From contig NW_024609837.1 in assembly GCF_016920785.2 (NCBI RefSeq), positions 54,364,671 to 54,428,670 on the forward strand: 64,000 nt of DNA. The letters are read 5' to 3'. The notes under the pieces were generated by a model that saw only the letters and a program-made list of their open reading frames with translations, had not been told where the DNA came from and did not search any database. The translations under genes and the position numbers were made by a program. Position 1 is the stretch's first letter. The number at the start of each line of letters is the position of its first letter. This stretch comes from Ixodes scapularis (taxonomy: Eukaryota; Arthropoda; Arachnida; Ixodida; Ixodidae). Positions 33,985 to 43,879 of the stretch are shown here, in pieces.

Positions 33985-35640
33985 CTTTTGCCTTGATGAA
34001 GTGGAGGGCCTGTGCTTTGCGATATTCGCAGCTACGATGTGACTTTCCGGGCTGCCGGCGCCCCACTGGCCATGGACCCTGCAGTCTACTCTTCAGTGCG
34101 CACTGGACGGGGCCATACGGTCTCTTGAGAAAAACCGCGTGGCCCTGTCCTCCACTAAAACTTAATATATGATCGTTGCTCGCCGTCAGGAGCGACCTAA
34201 AAACTTCGGCGATAAATTCAAATTACAACTTCACGGAATTCCCCCCGACCACCAGCCCAGCCTCATCATCCCTGGACTTGAACAGAATGGTAGGGCTAAG
34301 AGCTGGCTGCGCTCCATTAAAGCCCACTGGAATCATGGCCTCTACATCATCCGTCGGACTAGAGGAAAAACCTAGGGTGCACAGGAAAACCTCCCACGCC
34401 AGTTGGTCCGCTCAATGCTTATTTCTAAGTCTCTGTACGGATGCAACTGTCTGCACCTGACCCCAACGCAGGAGTCCTTGAAATTTTTAATCGTGCCGCC
34501 ATGCGGGTCATCACTGGCATGCCCAAAAATTGCACCAGTGGCACAACTCCACTCGGCGGCACAGATCAACTCTATTAGGGAGGTAGCTGCCGAAATGCTC
34601 AGTAGTCAGAGACTTCGCCTCCAGGGAATCCAGGCCGGCCGACTTATACTGAGCCCCCTGGGAAATCCTGTATTTCATGTTCCCAGGAACGCCCTTCACC
34701 CCCTCCGTGGAAGGACGCGTTTCTGGTGAACTCAAAGCCACTTCCCCAGTCTCACGGCCCGAGTCCCGTTAATCGAAAGCGCGCGGCTGCCACTCGGCAC
34801 ACCCTCGCCTTTCTGGAGGCCGATGTATTAAATTTGCTCATCTACACAAACGCTGCCCGTACAGGCGACGGGGAGACCCCAGTCGGGTATCACTCACACA
34901 CTGCCCAGCAGACATGTAGTAAACTTGCGCCGTACACCCCAAGTTCGAAGACCGCGAAGCTCCAGGCCATCTTACGGGTGTCTCATTCACACCACAATGA
35001 CAGGCGGTACAGGAATGCACCTGCCTGACCAGTCGCAACGGGACAGTTCGGGAGCTCCGATACCTGTGCAAGGAACATACCTATTGCTATATTACCCAAG
35101 CATCAAGGAGAATGCAGGGATTGGTGTTCCACGCGCCGTACATGCTGGCCTCAGGAATAGTAAATTTTCTAAAGCAAAAACCTATAACAAATTGTATCTT
35201 GCACGCGCGTTCGTCAACGCTTTATTTTGGTTATTTATTTCGAATATTTTATGCGGGGAAGGCGTGCCCGTGTGGCGCGTGGAACACCAATCCCTGCATT
35301 CTCCTTGATGCTTGGGTAATTATAGCGAGTGGTCTATTCAACTCCCATGGGGGGGAAATAGAAGTAACGTGGATACCCGACCGCGCTGACATACCGGGCA
35401 ACGAGAAGGCGAATGTAGCCGCGAGGGATTTAGTACAAACCTTTGAACCCTCACAAGGCTGTGTTCGCCTTCCTGAGCCAAATTTACCTCAGGTCTTTAT
35501 GGACCGTTTCGAGCGCAGGGAGGCCGCACGACTCGCAAGGAATGTGCGACTCGCTCTCCTTCTTCCTTCGGACGAGTGTCCTATCTTATCTGGTTGCACT
35601 GGATGGGAAAGGATATGACTCCGCAAGCTCCAGACACAAG
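33985..35640 (+). pseudogene. I-like LINE fragment: RT end, RNase H (decayed)
   Basis: Several frames together give a non-LTR retrotransposon. They show a degenerate end of the RT palm (GLCFAIFAATM in place of a YADD box), SALDGAIRSLEKNRVALSST, the post-RT segment RAKSWLRSIKAHWNHGLYII, and AALVRSMLISKSLYGCN-like sequence. An RNase H domain follows (IYTNAARTGDGETPVGYHSH, then SSKTAKLQAILR and VTWIPDRADIPGNEKANVAA). RNase H after RT points to the I or R1 group. Frameshifts, stops and a MITE at 35091-35320 make it dead. It abuts the Penelope-like element at about 35645. Confidence 0.75.
35091..35320. mobile_element. MITE inside LINE RNase H, 230 bp
   Basis: Inverted termini of about 47 bases, starting ATTACCCAAGCATCAAGGAG on both ends. 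TAT flanks it on both sides (35088-35090 and 35321-35323). A 3-bp duplication would fit a PIF/Harbinger-type element, but TAT is not the usual TWA. The LINE frame resumes after the element. Confidence 0.78.
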
Positions 35641-35644
35641 CAGT

Positions 35645-35925
35645 ATTAGCACCAACGTTGACATGCTTAACCGTACATGGCATCTTGTTACTGCTTGCCT
35701 GGTTTACGCGGGGGCAAAGTTGTGCTAATTTTTGAGGCGCTGAAGAAACCATTGGCACATTGAACCGGTTAGCCACTTTTTTAAAATTATGTGAAACCTT
35801 ATGTAAATATGGTACAACCTGAGGCCTTTGTTTAGGCTTTACTTTTGGTTCCTGAGAACCACCCTTGACTTTTTTCAAGAGTGTCTGAGAGACACCAAGC
35901 AAAACGGAAAGAGGAAATCCTGCTC
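35645..35925 (-). pseudogene. Penelope-like element 2: linker segment, inverted
   Basis: On the minus strand the sequence reads AGFPLSVLLGVSQTLLKKVK, RPQVVPYLHKVSHNFKKVAN and FNVPMVSSAPQKLAQLCPRV. This matches the linker between RT and GIY-YIG in Penelope-like proteins. The GIY-YIG part follows at once on the opposite strand (35931), so the two halves are head to head. Confidence 0.7.
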
Positions 35926-35930
35926 CTAAA

Positions 35931-36348
35931 AGCCATTGTCATGCGGACGGGTTTACATAGGACAATCGGGACGCTGTGTCAACGAGAGAATGCGTGAGCA
36001 TGCGAATTCCCTGCGGTCAATGACCGGAGGTCACTTGTACGTACATTGTAGAGACTGCCAGTGTCACCCCGTCTTCCAAAATACCTTAATCATTGGCAGG
36101 GGGCGCACAAAAGTGCAAAGAGAGGTGCTGGAGGCGCATGCTATCGAAAAAGCTGGCGCGGGGCACTGCGTCAGCCAACCTTCTGTTTATCTTCACAAAA
36201 AAGAGATAGATTTTATAGATGACTGGTGAGCGACACGCCATTGGTTGCTTCGGCGTTGGTTGGCTGTGTGGTGTTTTCTTGTTTGAGCCGTTTTTAATAA
36301 AACTTCAGTTGATGGTCAGCGCTTGTCCTGTGCTCTTCTCTCGTCGTC
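35931..36348 (+). mobile_element. Penelope-like element 2: GIY-YIG end and 3' tail
   Basis: The plus-strand frame encodes PLSCGRVYIGQSGRC, VNERMREHANSL, HCRDCQCHPVF and a Glu in VLEAHAIEK, ending ...FIDDW with a stop at 36227-36229. The 3' tail has AATAAAACTTCAGTTGATGG and CAGCGCTTGTCCTG, then TCTTCGTC words, matching the tails of the copies at 24.7 and 51.0 kb. Confidence 0.82.
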
Positions 36349-36382
36349 TTCGTCTTTTTGCGCGCTGTTTCCAATTTCCGAA

Positions 36383-36648
36383 GAGCAAAGCTACGGCGAG
36401 GCTGACGTCGAGAGGATGGCCTAGTCGTTCCAGCCACCGAAGCGGCTGCTTTTGTACGAATTTTGAGTGACGGGTTAATCTTCTATAATCTTGTAGGGGG
36501 ACAATAGCGACTTCTGCGACACACAAAAGGCATTCTCGGGTAGAGGGGAGTTCCTCCTTCCCGTCTTCTTTCGTCGTGGCCGGAGGCGAGACAACCTCCG
36601 TCACTAGCTGTCAAGCTTCCTAGACGAGCATTACAAACGAGGCGTTAG
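36383..36648 (-). repeat. Dispersed repeat B, copy 2
   Basis: Close match to 22453-22715, starting at GAGCAAAGCTACGGCGAGGC. The minus-strand frame is open as in copy 1 (RECLLCVAEVAIVPLQDYR). It directly follows the Penelope-like tail. Confidence 0.65.
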
Positions 36649-36654
36649 CGTTAG

Positions 36655-37010
36655 CGGCGTCGGTTCTTGGTCGGTATCCAAGCGTGCGAAGGCACAGAGA
36701 CACGGCACTTCGGCGTGCCGAGGAAGCTTTGAACACGCCGCCAGCCCTTCCTTTCGACGCGTTGTGCCTTTTTCCTGCGACACTGCACTTTCGTAAAATT
36801 TTCCACGTGTTCACAACGGCAAGTCTCAACAATACACAGAGTCTTCAAAAAACTTCTTCGGCGAATGACGACGAACGAGTAGAAAACGTGTCTACAGCAC
36901 GCTGGAAAACCGCAGCAAAGGCTAGCAAAAACGGCAAATCGTATCTTAAGCGAGCGAAGTCCGGTGGCTTCACTTGCGCTGCAGCGAACAAGCGGGGAAG
37001 CGCGATCAGA
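36655..37010 (+). repeat. Repeat A, copy 1
   Basis: About 355 bases starting GGCGTCGGTTCTTGGTCGGT, highly similar to the reverse complement of 37355-37712 and to 38425-38765. All three copies keep one frame open for about 100 codons (ALCLFPATLHFRKIFHVFTT, then SSANDDERVENVS and KTAAKASKNGKSY). The peptide is basic and unrecognised. Confidence 0.7.
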
Positions 37011-37324
37011 GCCGTAAATGTAGAGAGTTTGGCCATTCGTTGGGAAGTATAGGAGACGAATGAGGAGGCGCCATTGGCCAAAAGCAAGCTGGGCGTGTTC
37101 CAGGGCGTCTTCAGAAATTCGAATGTGACCAACCAGAAACCGGAAATAATACCCTGGCGGTGGTCGCGAGAAACAAACCTGATAACTGCATTGCAGTAAC
37201 TCTCAATGGCTGAAAATATGGTACACGTGATGTTTCAATCACGTTAATCCAAAATGATGGTGGAAGGGTGCGACTAGCGGAACGATCGACATGATCCGTA
37301 CGCCAAGCGCCCAGGGCCGGGAAT

Positions 37325-37760
37325 CTGCCGTCCGAACCACTGATCTCTATGACAATTGCTGGATCGCGCTTCCCCGCTTGTTCGCTGCAGCGCAAGTGAA
37401 GCCACCGGGCTTCACTCGCTTGGGATACGATTTGCCGTTTTTGCTAGCCTTTGCTGCGGTTTTCCAGCGTGCTGACGACACGTTTTCTACTCGTTCGTCG
37501 TCATTCGCCGAAGAAGTTTTTTGAAGACTCTGTGTATTGTTGAGACTTTCCGTTGTGAACACGTGGAAAATTTTACGAAAGTGCAGTGTCGCAGGAAAAA
37601 GGCACAACGCGTCGAAAGGAAGGGCTGGCGGCGTGTTCAAAGCATCCTTGGCACGCCGAAGTGCCGTGTCTCTGTGCCTTCGCACGCTTGGATACCGACC
37701 AAGAACCGACGCCGTGTGTATGTGTTCAGCGAGTGCAATGTGCGTGAAGCTGTTCGTGCC
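37325..37760 (-). repeat. Repeat A, copy 2 (inverted, longer)
   Basis: Inverted relative to copies 1 and 3. With copy 1 it forms a long inverted repeat of about 350-base arms around a spacer of about 315-345 bases. It shares extra sequence with copy 3 at both ends (CAGCAATTGTCAT... and GCGAGTGCAATGTGCGTGAA), so copies 2 and 3 are closer to full length. Confidence 0.72.
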
Positions 37761-38257
37761 TCTGGATCAGCGTCTTTTCCCCTCGCGGTTTAGGAACGAG
37801 CTTAATCCAGCGTCCACTAGCGACGGAGGATGGGGAGAAGGTACGTCTTTTTTTCGTCCTTAGACGATTTACACAATACCGTGCACAACAGCTCCTCATC
37901 ACTGATCAGTGCTGGCTTATTATCAACCTACGCGACTCGCCTAATTGTAATTGGTCAACAGATTGCACACGACCATATCGGCCGCGCTTCAAAGATTTTC
38001 ATTCTCGCCGTCTTGTACTTTTGCTTTCGAAAACCCCCCTGGCTCCACGTACAACGTTGCCCTATTCGTGCTCCCACGGAATCTATTAGAGTAGATTTGG
38101 GATATAGCCATGGTTAATATAGAACATAAGAATACGTACAGATCTCCCCCTTTTATTGATAGCAACTCACCGGAACAGCTGGACGATCCAGAACTCCGTG
38201 GCCGATATATATAAATGATCTAAAGGCATCTACGCGCGACACACGTTCAGAACTTTG
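37761..38257. other. Unassigned interval
   Basis: No feature is recognised between repeat A copies. Confidence 0.35.
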
Positions 38258-38345
38258 GCGCGGCGTCAATTCTTGACCGGTATCCAAGCGTGCGAAGGCA
38301 CAAAGATGCATCACTCAGCGCGCCAAGGAAGCTTTGATCACGCCG
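38258..38345 (+). repeat. Repeat A, diverged partial copy
   Basis: GGCGTCAATTCTTGACCGGT and ATCCAAGCGTGCGAAGGCAC match the start of repeat A with several differences, and it ends at AAGCTTTGATCACGCCG. Confidence 0.55.
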
Positions 38346-38377
38346 CGACACCGGCGACACGTTTTCGACGAGTTGTA

Positions 38378-38800
38378 CCTTTTGATACGGCTTCACGCAC
38401 ATTGCACTCGCTAAACACATTCACACGGCGTCGGTTCTTGGTCGGTATCCAAGCGCGCGAAGGCACAGAGGCACGGCACTTCGGCGTGCCAAGGATGCTT
38501 TGAACACGCCGCCAGCCCTTCCTTTCGACGCGTTGTGCCTTTTTCCTGCGACACTGCACTTTCGTAAAATTTTCCACGTGTTCACAACGGAAAGTCTCAA
38601 CAATACACAGAGTCTTCAAAAAACTTCTTCGGCGAATGACGACGAACGAGTAGAAAACGTGTCGTCAGCACGCCGGAAAACCGCAGCAAAGGCTAGCAAA
38701 AACGGCAAATCGTATCCCAAGCGAGTGACGCCCGGTGGCTTCACTTGCGGGAGCGGCAAGCGCGATCCAGCAATTGTCATTGAGATCAGTGGTCCGAACG
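38378..38800 (+). repeat. Repeat A, copy 3
   Basis: Same orientation as copy 1, with the extended ends shared with copy 2. The open frame continues through DDERVENVSSARRKTAAKAS. The stretch CAGCAATTGTCATTGAGATC follows the repeat core. Confidence 0.7.
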
Positions 38801-38921
38801 GTCACACTCTGGCTATGTTCCAAATCTTACCCGAGTAACCTGCCTCCTACGTCAGCGGGTAATACCACGTGACATCGCGAGTAAACGATCCGCGACTCGA
38901 TTTTGGAACGGCCAGGATAAT

Positions 38922-39584
38922 TAGAGCTCCTTCGGAGCAGAGTAGCGCAATCTAGAACGCCGCCTCTCGGCGACTAGCGGCGAACGCCCGGAGGTTCCAA
39001 CTGTGGTCAGAAATGCATGGAGAACGTGAGAAAATCGTTGTTTCTTCAGTATTGTGGAGTTGTACGGAATGGCAATTATTTTTGACATAATAATGGAACA
39101 TTTTAGAATAATTTGTGCTAAGTTTTGTGCCCCGCAAGGACGTGACTTTTTTTAAAAAATTGCCTGAGCGGCATCATGCAGCAGACGACACGGCGACGTC
39201 ACACCATTCACGTGACCCGCTCCGGCCAACCCGAAAAGCCCATCTCCGCTGCGAGCAAAAATCGTCTGCTTCAAACGCCATTGCCTTGGAAATTGCCTTC
39301 TCAAAATTTGCACACGCATCCGATATTATTAAAACTTTGATAAATGGTTTAGTGCTTTACTAACTTCACGACAGACTAGTTTTGAAAAGTGTGAACTCGC
39401 CGTTCATTTTTTAATCAGCCGTGTTGTGTCGATCTCCATGTATTCTCCCATAGGGCGGGCCGCCTCCTGGAACCCTGAGTACCACGTGACTCGCGCCGAG
39501 CCGCTCTGTCGGCCATGTTGTCGGCAAAACACGGGGTTCAAAGGATTGCGCTACTCTGCTCCGTAGGAGCTATATAGTGCTCTA
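38922..39584. mobile_element. hAT-type MITE, 663 bp, perfect 8-bp duplication
   Basis: Starts TAGAGCTCCTTCGGAGCAGA and ends GAGCTATATAGTGCTCTA. The inner inverted segment AGCTCCT(T/A)CGGAGCAGAG TAGCGCAATC is nearly identical on both sides. AGGATAAT flanks both ends exactly (38914-38921 and 39585-39592). The TAGAG terminus and the 8-bp duplication indicate hAT. No transposase was recognised inside. Confidence 0.85.
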
Positions 39585-39592
39585 AGGATAAT

Positions 39593-40910
39593 CACCTGGA
39601 TACTACGCGGATTGGCTTCGTCTTGGGCGACGGCAAAAAGAAAACACAGCAGCGATGACAGAAAATAGCAGACGATCCTTTTGATCATGGAGAAAGCACC
39701 CGAAGAACGGTAATGTTAATGATGACGCGGTGTATTTTGAGGTGGATCCACCAGCTCCTTTTACTCACCTTCGTTTTGAGCTGTATATTGAGATCAAAAT
39801 TACTTACTCCTTACAGCTAGACATAAAAAAATGTGTTTTTATTAATCAGCGCGATCGCTGCAATTCTAGACACGGTGCCCTAAACGCATATATTCCACGC
39901 ATTGTAATTTGCACCGATTATGTTTTGCAGAAATATATTCCACACGGTGTAGCGGTCCAGCGCGAGGGTGCTTTCTCCAGAATATGAAACTCACGTTCGC
40001 TTTGACGCGAATGTGATTACAGTGAAATTTTCGAAGCCTTCACTGCTTTACAAACGTTATCCTCTCATACACACACTCTGGAGGAAACAAAAATATTACA
40101 TTATCATATACCGAGTTCAAACATTTTCGGCCTTGAACGTGAGATTACGGCATTCCCCCAACGCCGAGGACGAGGATGCGGAGAAGCTCCTGTTTACGCT
40201 CGCACTCAGATAATAACAAGTACGCGTTCCCGGGGAAGGTGGACGGTCTGGTTATAATGCAGTCAATTCCTGCGCTGACAACAGCAAATCGCAATAACCA
40301 CACATGCTGCACCTAATTATTTGTCATTTCGAACGTCCGCCACCAAAACCAACGGAGCAAGCGAGCTTTGACGGCTGTCGGCGCAGAAAGCAGACGACGA
40401 ACAGATCACGTGACATATTTACTCGATTTGATCCGACTTTACCCCCCGATCGAGGAGGGTAGCGCGAGTAATTACTCCGGAGTAAACAACCCGTTTCTGG
40501 AACGCGAGTTCTGACGTCATCGAGTAAGCTCGAGTAAGTTTTGGAACGCCACGGTACGAAACTTTTACTCCGGAGTCGGATCGAGTAAATTTTGGAACAC
40601 AGCCTCTGTCTGCGCAAAAAAAGAGTTGCGCGGCGCATTCGTTTCTTACATCTTTCTGCATGATCATGATCAAAACAACACGTGCACCCTATTTTCAACC
40701 ACAAAGAGTCACTACACGTCACTCTTACGCGGTTATTAAAACCATATACGAACATAGACTTTTGATCAGAACTGTTTGCCGCTACCACCGCTAGGGCATT
40801 CTTTTCGGCTTCTGGTTGGTCAAGAGAGCATGCCAAGCCTCTTTCCGAGTCAGACGCACGCCCTGGCTCTGCCCGCACCTCCCATTGACCAAACTCTCTC
40901 AATACACGGC
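39593..40910. other. Unassigned interval
   Basis: No coding exon is recognised. At 40430-40600 the words GAGTAA, TACTCCGGAGT and TTTTGGAAC recur in both orientations, a low-grade TE-like pattern also seen near 38820-38910. Confidence 0.35.
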
Positions 40911-41129
40911 TTTTGACACCGTAAGTGTGACGTCATGCGTCCAAACAAACCGTTGCTAGTGTCGTTGTTATGGACAAATACATGTGGCTAGGATTCGCTA
41001 CGAAAACCCGACTGCATGTTCAAAAATCAGGAGTAGGATTTAAACTTCTAAAAATCGCAGATATAGAAGAAGTGTGCCGGAAACCGCTTGTTTCTGAAAT
41101 ATTTACGACTGCAACTTCCGGTCCTCAAG

Positions 41130-41225
41130 ATGCCTGCAGCAGACGACGAATGCAAGAAGAATGCCGTCTGCCACACGCCCGTCGGCCAAGCCGGCGCCGG
41201 CGTCTGGATCGGGTGAATAAAGACG
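41130..41225 (+). CDS. Possible short terminal exon or micro-ORF
   Basis: ATG at 41130 begins MPAADDECKKNAVCHTPVGQ, then AGAGVWIG and TGA, immediately followed by AATAAAG. The combination of stop and polyadenylation signal suggests the end of a transcript upstream of the THAP exon. No family is recognised. It may be chance. Confidence 0.25.
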
Positions 41226-41246
41226 ATATTCTGATATTGCATTTGT

Positions 41247-41545
41247 TTGAAATATAGTGAGCTTCAGACACGTATAAGAATTCATAGTAGGGTGCGATGC
41301 AAAATATGGTTTATCGAAAGTCCGAGCGTCGATCGAGATGATCGTCTGCTAAAAGATCGCAATGCACCCGTACGTGAGAAAAGACTTCAGGGGACCGGTA
41401 GATATCCCAAATTTTGTTTGCGGACTCGTGCTACGGGAGGGTGCTTTATACCTGGTTGTAACCATCGCGTGGACAAAGATTCTTGCTGTTTCTTCAGATT
41501 TCCGCAGAACCCCAAAACGCGGAAGGACTGGATAAAAAACATAAG
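41247..41545 (+). CDS. THAP-domain exon
   Basis: The frame has GCFIPGCNHRVDKDSCCFFR (41439 on), then FPQNPKTRKDWIKNIR, ending at a consensus donor AG/GTGAGT (41545/41546). The pattern Cys-x4-Cys followed by an F-x-FP block and a W-x-x-x-I helix is the first half of a THAP zinc finger; the later Cys and His would be in the next exon. THAP domains bind DNA in host regulators and in P-element-type transposases. The frame is open from 41247 without an ATG, and the residues before the THAP Cys may be non-coding, so the start is unknown. The next exon was not found. Confidence 0.72.
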
Positions 41546-41712
41546 GTGAGTTTATTACAGATAGTACTCTCATCGCGGGTTCGATGGAGATCTTCACCGA
41601 AAGAGAACATCCACTAAATTTAATGTATAAAAAAAAAAAAGCAAAATCGCGATAGACATGCAATATTTTAATAACCTGACAACCTCAATAATAATGATAA
41701 CAAACGACTTAC

Positions 41713-41840
41713 CTCGACGGCGTACGATTTGTTTCTCATGCTGGCCTGCACTACGCCGGTAATACACTTCAAGTCGTCGTCGTAACTGATCTGCATGCCG
41801 TGGTTTGATTTGACGGAATTTTCGCCCCTCTGAACTAAGC
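41713..41840 (-). CDS. Possible minus-strand exon (SWIM-upstream-like)
   Basis: On the minus strand, NHGMQISYDDDLKCITGVVQ and ASMRNKSYAVE end exactly at a consensus donor GTAAGT (41712-41707). A pyrimidine-rich tract precedes it. The phrase GVVQASMRNKSYAVEV resembles sequence that precedes SWIM zinc fingers in some TE-associated arthropod proteins. That likeness is weak and I do not assign a function. Confidence 0.35.
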
Positions 41841-42510
41841 TGGGTTCTTCACAGAAAAAAAAAAAAAAACGCACATTGCGGAGTCCTTTGCGGCCATGGC
41901 GATGCACTTGCTTGTGTTGCTCGTTTACGGACGCAATAGACTACTTCCATAAAGCCCTGCATGCAACACGGCACGCGTTGCACTCTGGGAACTAGTTGGC
42001 CAGGGTGGAGGGTGGCATGGTTTCGGTTTCGATCGACACGTCGACAAGAGCTTGTTTTCTGGTCCCGAGAGCGTCATTTGTGGTCTCTAAACTAACCTAA
42101 ATGGTCATACCTCGAAGCTTTAGCACAATCCCGAGACGTATAGCTTGTCTTAACACATGGTTGTTGTATTTTTGTACTTGAGCCTTCCTGTTAGCGTTCC
42201 AATCGAGGTACGTGGACGAGCCAGTGCTGGGAGTCTCGACGCCGCGAAGCTCGGGTGCTCGGGGATCTTGCTTGTGTACGAATCAACAAGCTGTAGCAAA
42301 CAATAAGTATGCATACATCGAGCTCGCGCCTTTACATTGTTGTTGTTGATCAGGAAGTTTGTTTGCTTCGTGCATCCATAGACGAAATATTACTTTTTGC
42401 CCCCACCCGCTTGCATTCCACTAATAGTCAACATCGCGTATGCGCATAAAGTTATCCTGCAATCATATAGGCAAATTCGCGCATACAGACCGTTTTAAGA
42501 ATGCAAGAGT

Positions 42511-42640
42511 CGAGCACTTGTGTGAAGAATGTCGCACCGTTCGCCGGAAGTGCGTTAGACAGGCATAAGCCCCTATGCGCACCGCATTGGGGTTCATGCC
42601 CGTCCGGCGCACGGTGCGACATTCTTCACACAAGTGCTCG
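42511..42640. repeat. 130-bp hairpin with perfect 29-base arms
   Basis: CGAGCACTTGTGTGAAGAAT GTCGCACCG (42511-42539) is exactly reversed at 42612-42640. The loop also pairs in part (GGCATAAGCCCC against GGGGTTCATGCC). Confidence 0.88.
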
Positions 42641-43117
42641 AACGAATTGAAAGCGCATTTGACGGTTGCTAATGGCCATAATATTTGTTATGTGTTTTCT
42701 TTCGTCCTGCCTGAGTATGCCGAGATAATTTCAGACACACCGTTCCCGGCATATATCTCGGGCGTCAGTAAAAACTCGTCCAAAAAAGCTTAGCGAGGAG
42801 TAGGGGACGCTTTTTAGGGCCTCCGTCGTAGCTAGCCGATCTCAGCGTTTGCGAAAAGTTAATCTTCTATCAGCATAAAATTTGAGTGGGAGATATATGA
42901 TGACACGAGAAAGACATCATAGTAACTTTTGTGCAGTAGTGAGGTCGAATTTATTGCGTTTCCTTAAAAGTTCATGCGTAAACGCTGGCCTCAACTTTGA
43001 TACCCTGTGAGGATGCGGTTTGCTTTTCGCCCAATGAAGTAACAAGGAGAGGACGTTTGGCAAACAAAATGCGTGTAAGGCTCCAGACGAACAAATTTCA
43101 GTTGTAGTTCACTGGTA

Positions 43118-43513
43118 CTAGACGGGATTACTGACATTGAGCTCAAAGATACACTCGTGGGGTGAGGTGACTAAGCCACGACTAACTACGTTCGCATACG
43201 CACGCACAATATCCGGTGTTTCGGGAACCAAGGAAAGTGCCCCGGCCTTCGTTTTGTATCGCTCGAGAATGAGTGTATTGTACGTTCGTGAAAAGTCAGA
43301 TAATCGAAAACGCAAGCAGCGTGTTCGGTCGCGGCGTGATAGCATGAGATGAAGCTGCTCAGTCGAAACCGAAACTGAGTGGCCAACTAGTTCCCAGAGT
43401 GCACTGCGTGGTATTTCGCCGCGGTGAGGCGCGTCGGTTTTGGAACAAGTCCATTCAGTGAAGACGCCCGCTTCAACAGAGGCCTGCAAATCTATCGTGT
43501 CGTCTGCTACCAA
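43118..43513 (-). other. Open frame of 131 codons, unassigned
   Basis: On the minus strand it reads through VEAGVFTEWTCSKTDAPHRG and YNTLILERYKTKAGALSLVP. No domain is recognised. It overlaps the inner inverted-repeat copy at 43380-43402, so it may be fortuitous. Confidence 0.2.
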
Positions 43514-43879
43514 AGCAAAGCGGAGTGCAGTATATCAGAAATGGCTTTCATCGTTGCAATACGACGCTGAGATGACAAGAACATCTTCATAATTAGATAT
43601 CAAGAAGTTAGGTTGTTTAGAAAAAATTATTTACTCACTTATAAGTGAAACTCTAGCCTCGTGTGGAGCCTCCATGCATTAGCCCTTAGCAACATCCCTA
43701 GCAACGGTTTGTTTGGACCCAGACGCCATGTAGTGACGTCATAACTTACGGACTCAAATTCACGTTGGTTAAGGCTGTACATGGCCTCATTTTATCACTT
43801 CGTATGACGATTCTTTTAGAAGAAAAACGGTGGCGACATTTTTCGCGCCAAGACAGCCAAGACATATAAAATGGCTCCT

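Larger units (their letters stand above)
40911..43760. mobile_element. Inverted-repeat-bounded segment with THAP exon
   Basis: The left end carries CCGTAAGTGTGACGTCA, then TCCAAACAAACCGTTGCTAG (40919-40960). The right end carries the same in reverse (43690-43751), with gaps. A second inverted pair, GCACTCTGGGAACTAGTTGG CCA, is at about 41979-42001 and 43380-43402. A THAP exon lies inside. This could be a THAP-bearing DNA transposon (P-element-like), or a host THAP gene between duplicated promoter-like sequences. A target duplication is not convincing. No DDE core was recognised. Confidence 0.4.

Noticed and set aside
35936..36229. GIY-YIG frame as a host SLX1-type nuclease
   Set aside because: The IGQ-GRC---R-REHA pattern, following Cys/His sequence, absence of a PHD/RING-like domain and TE-type tail all point to a Penelope-like element.
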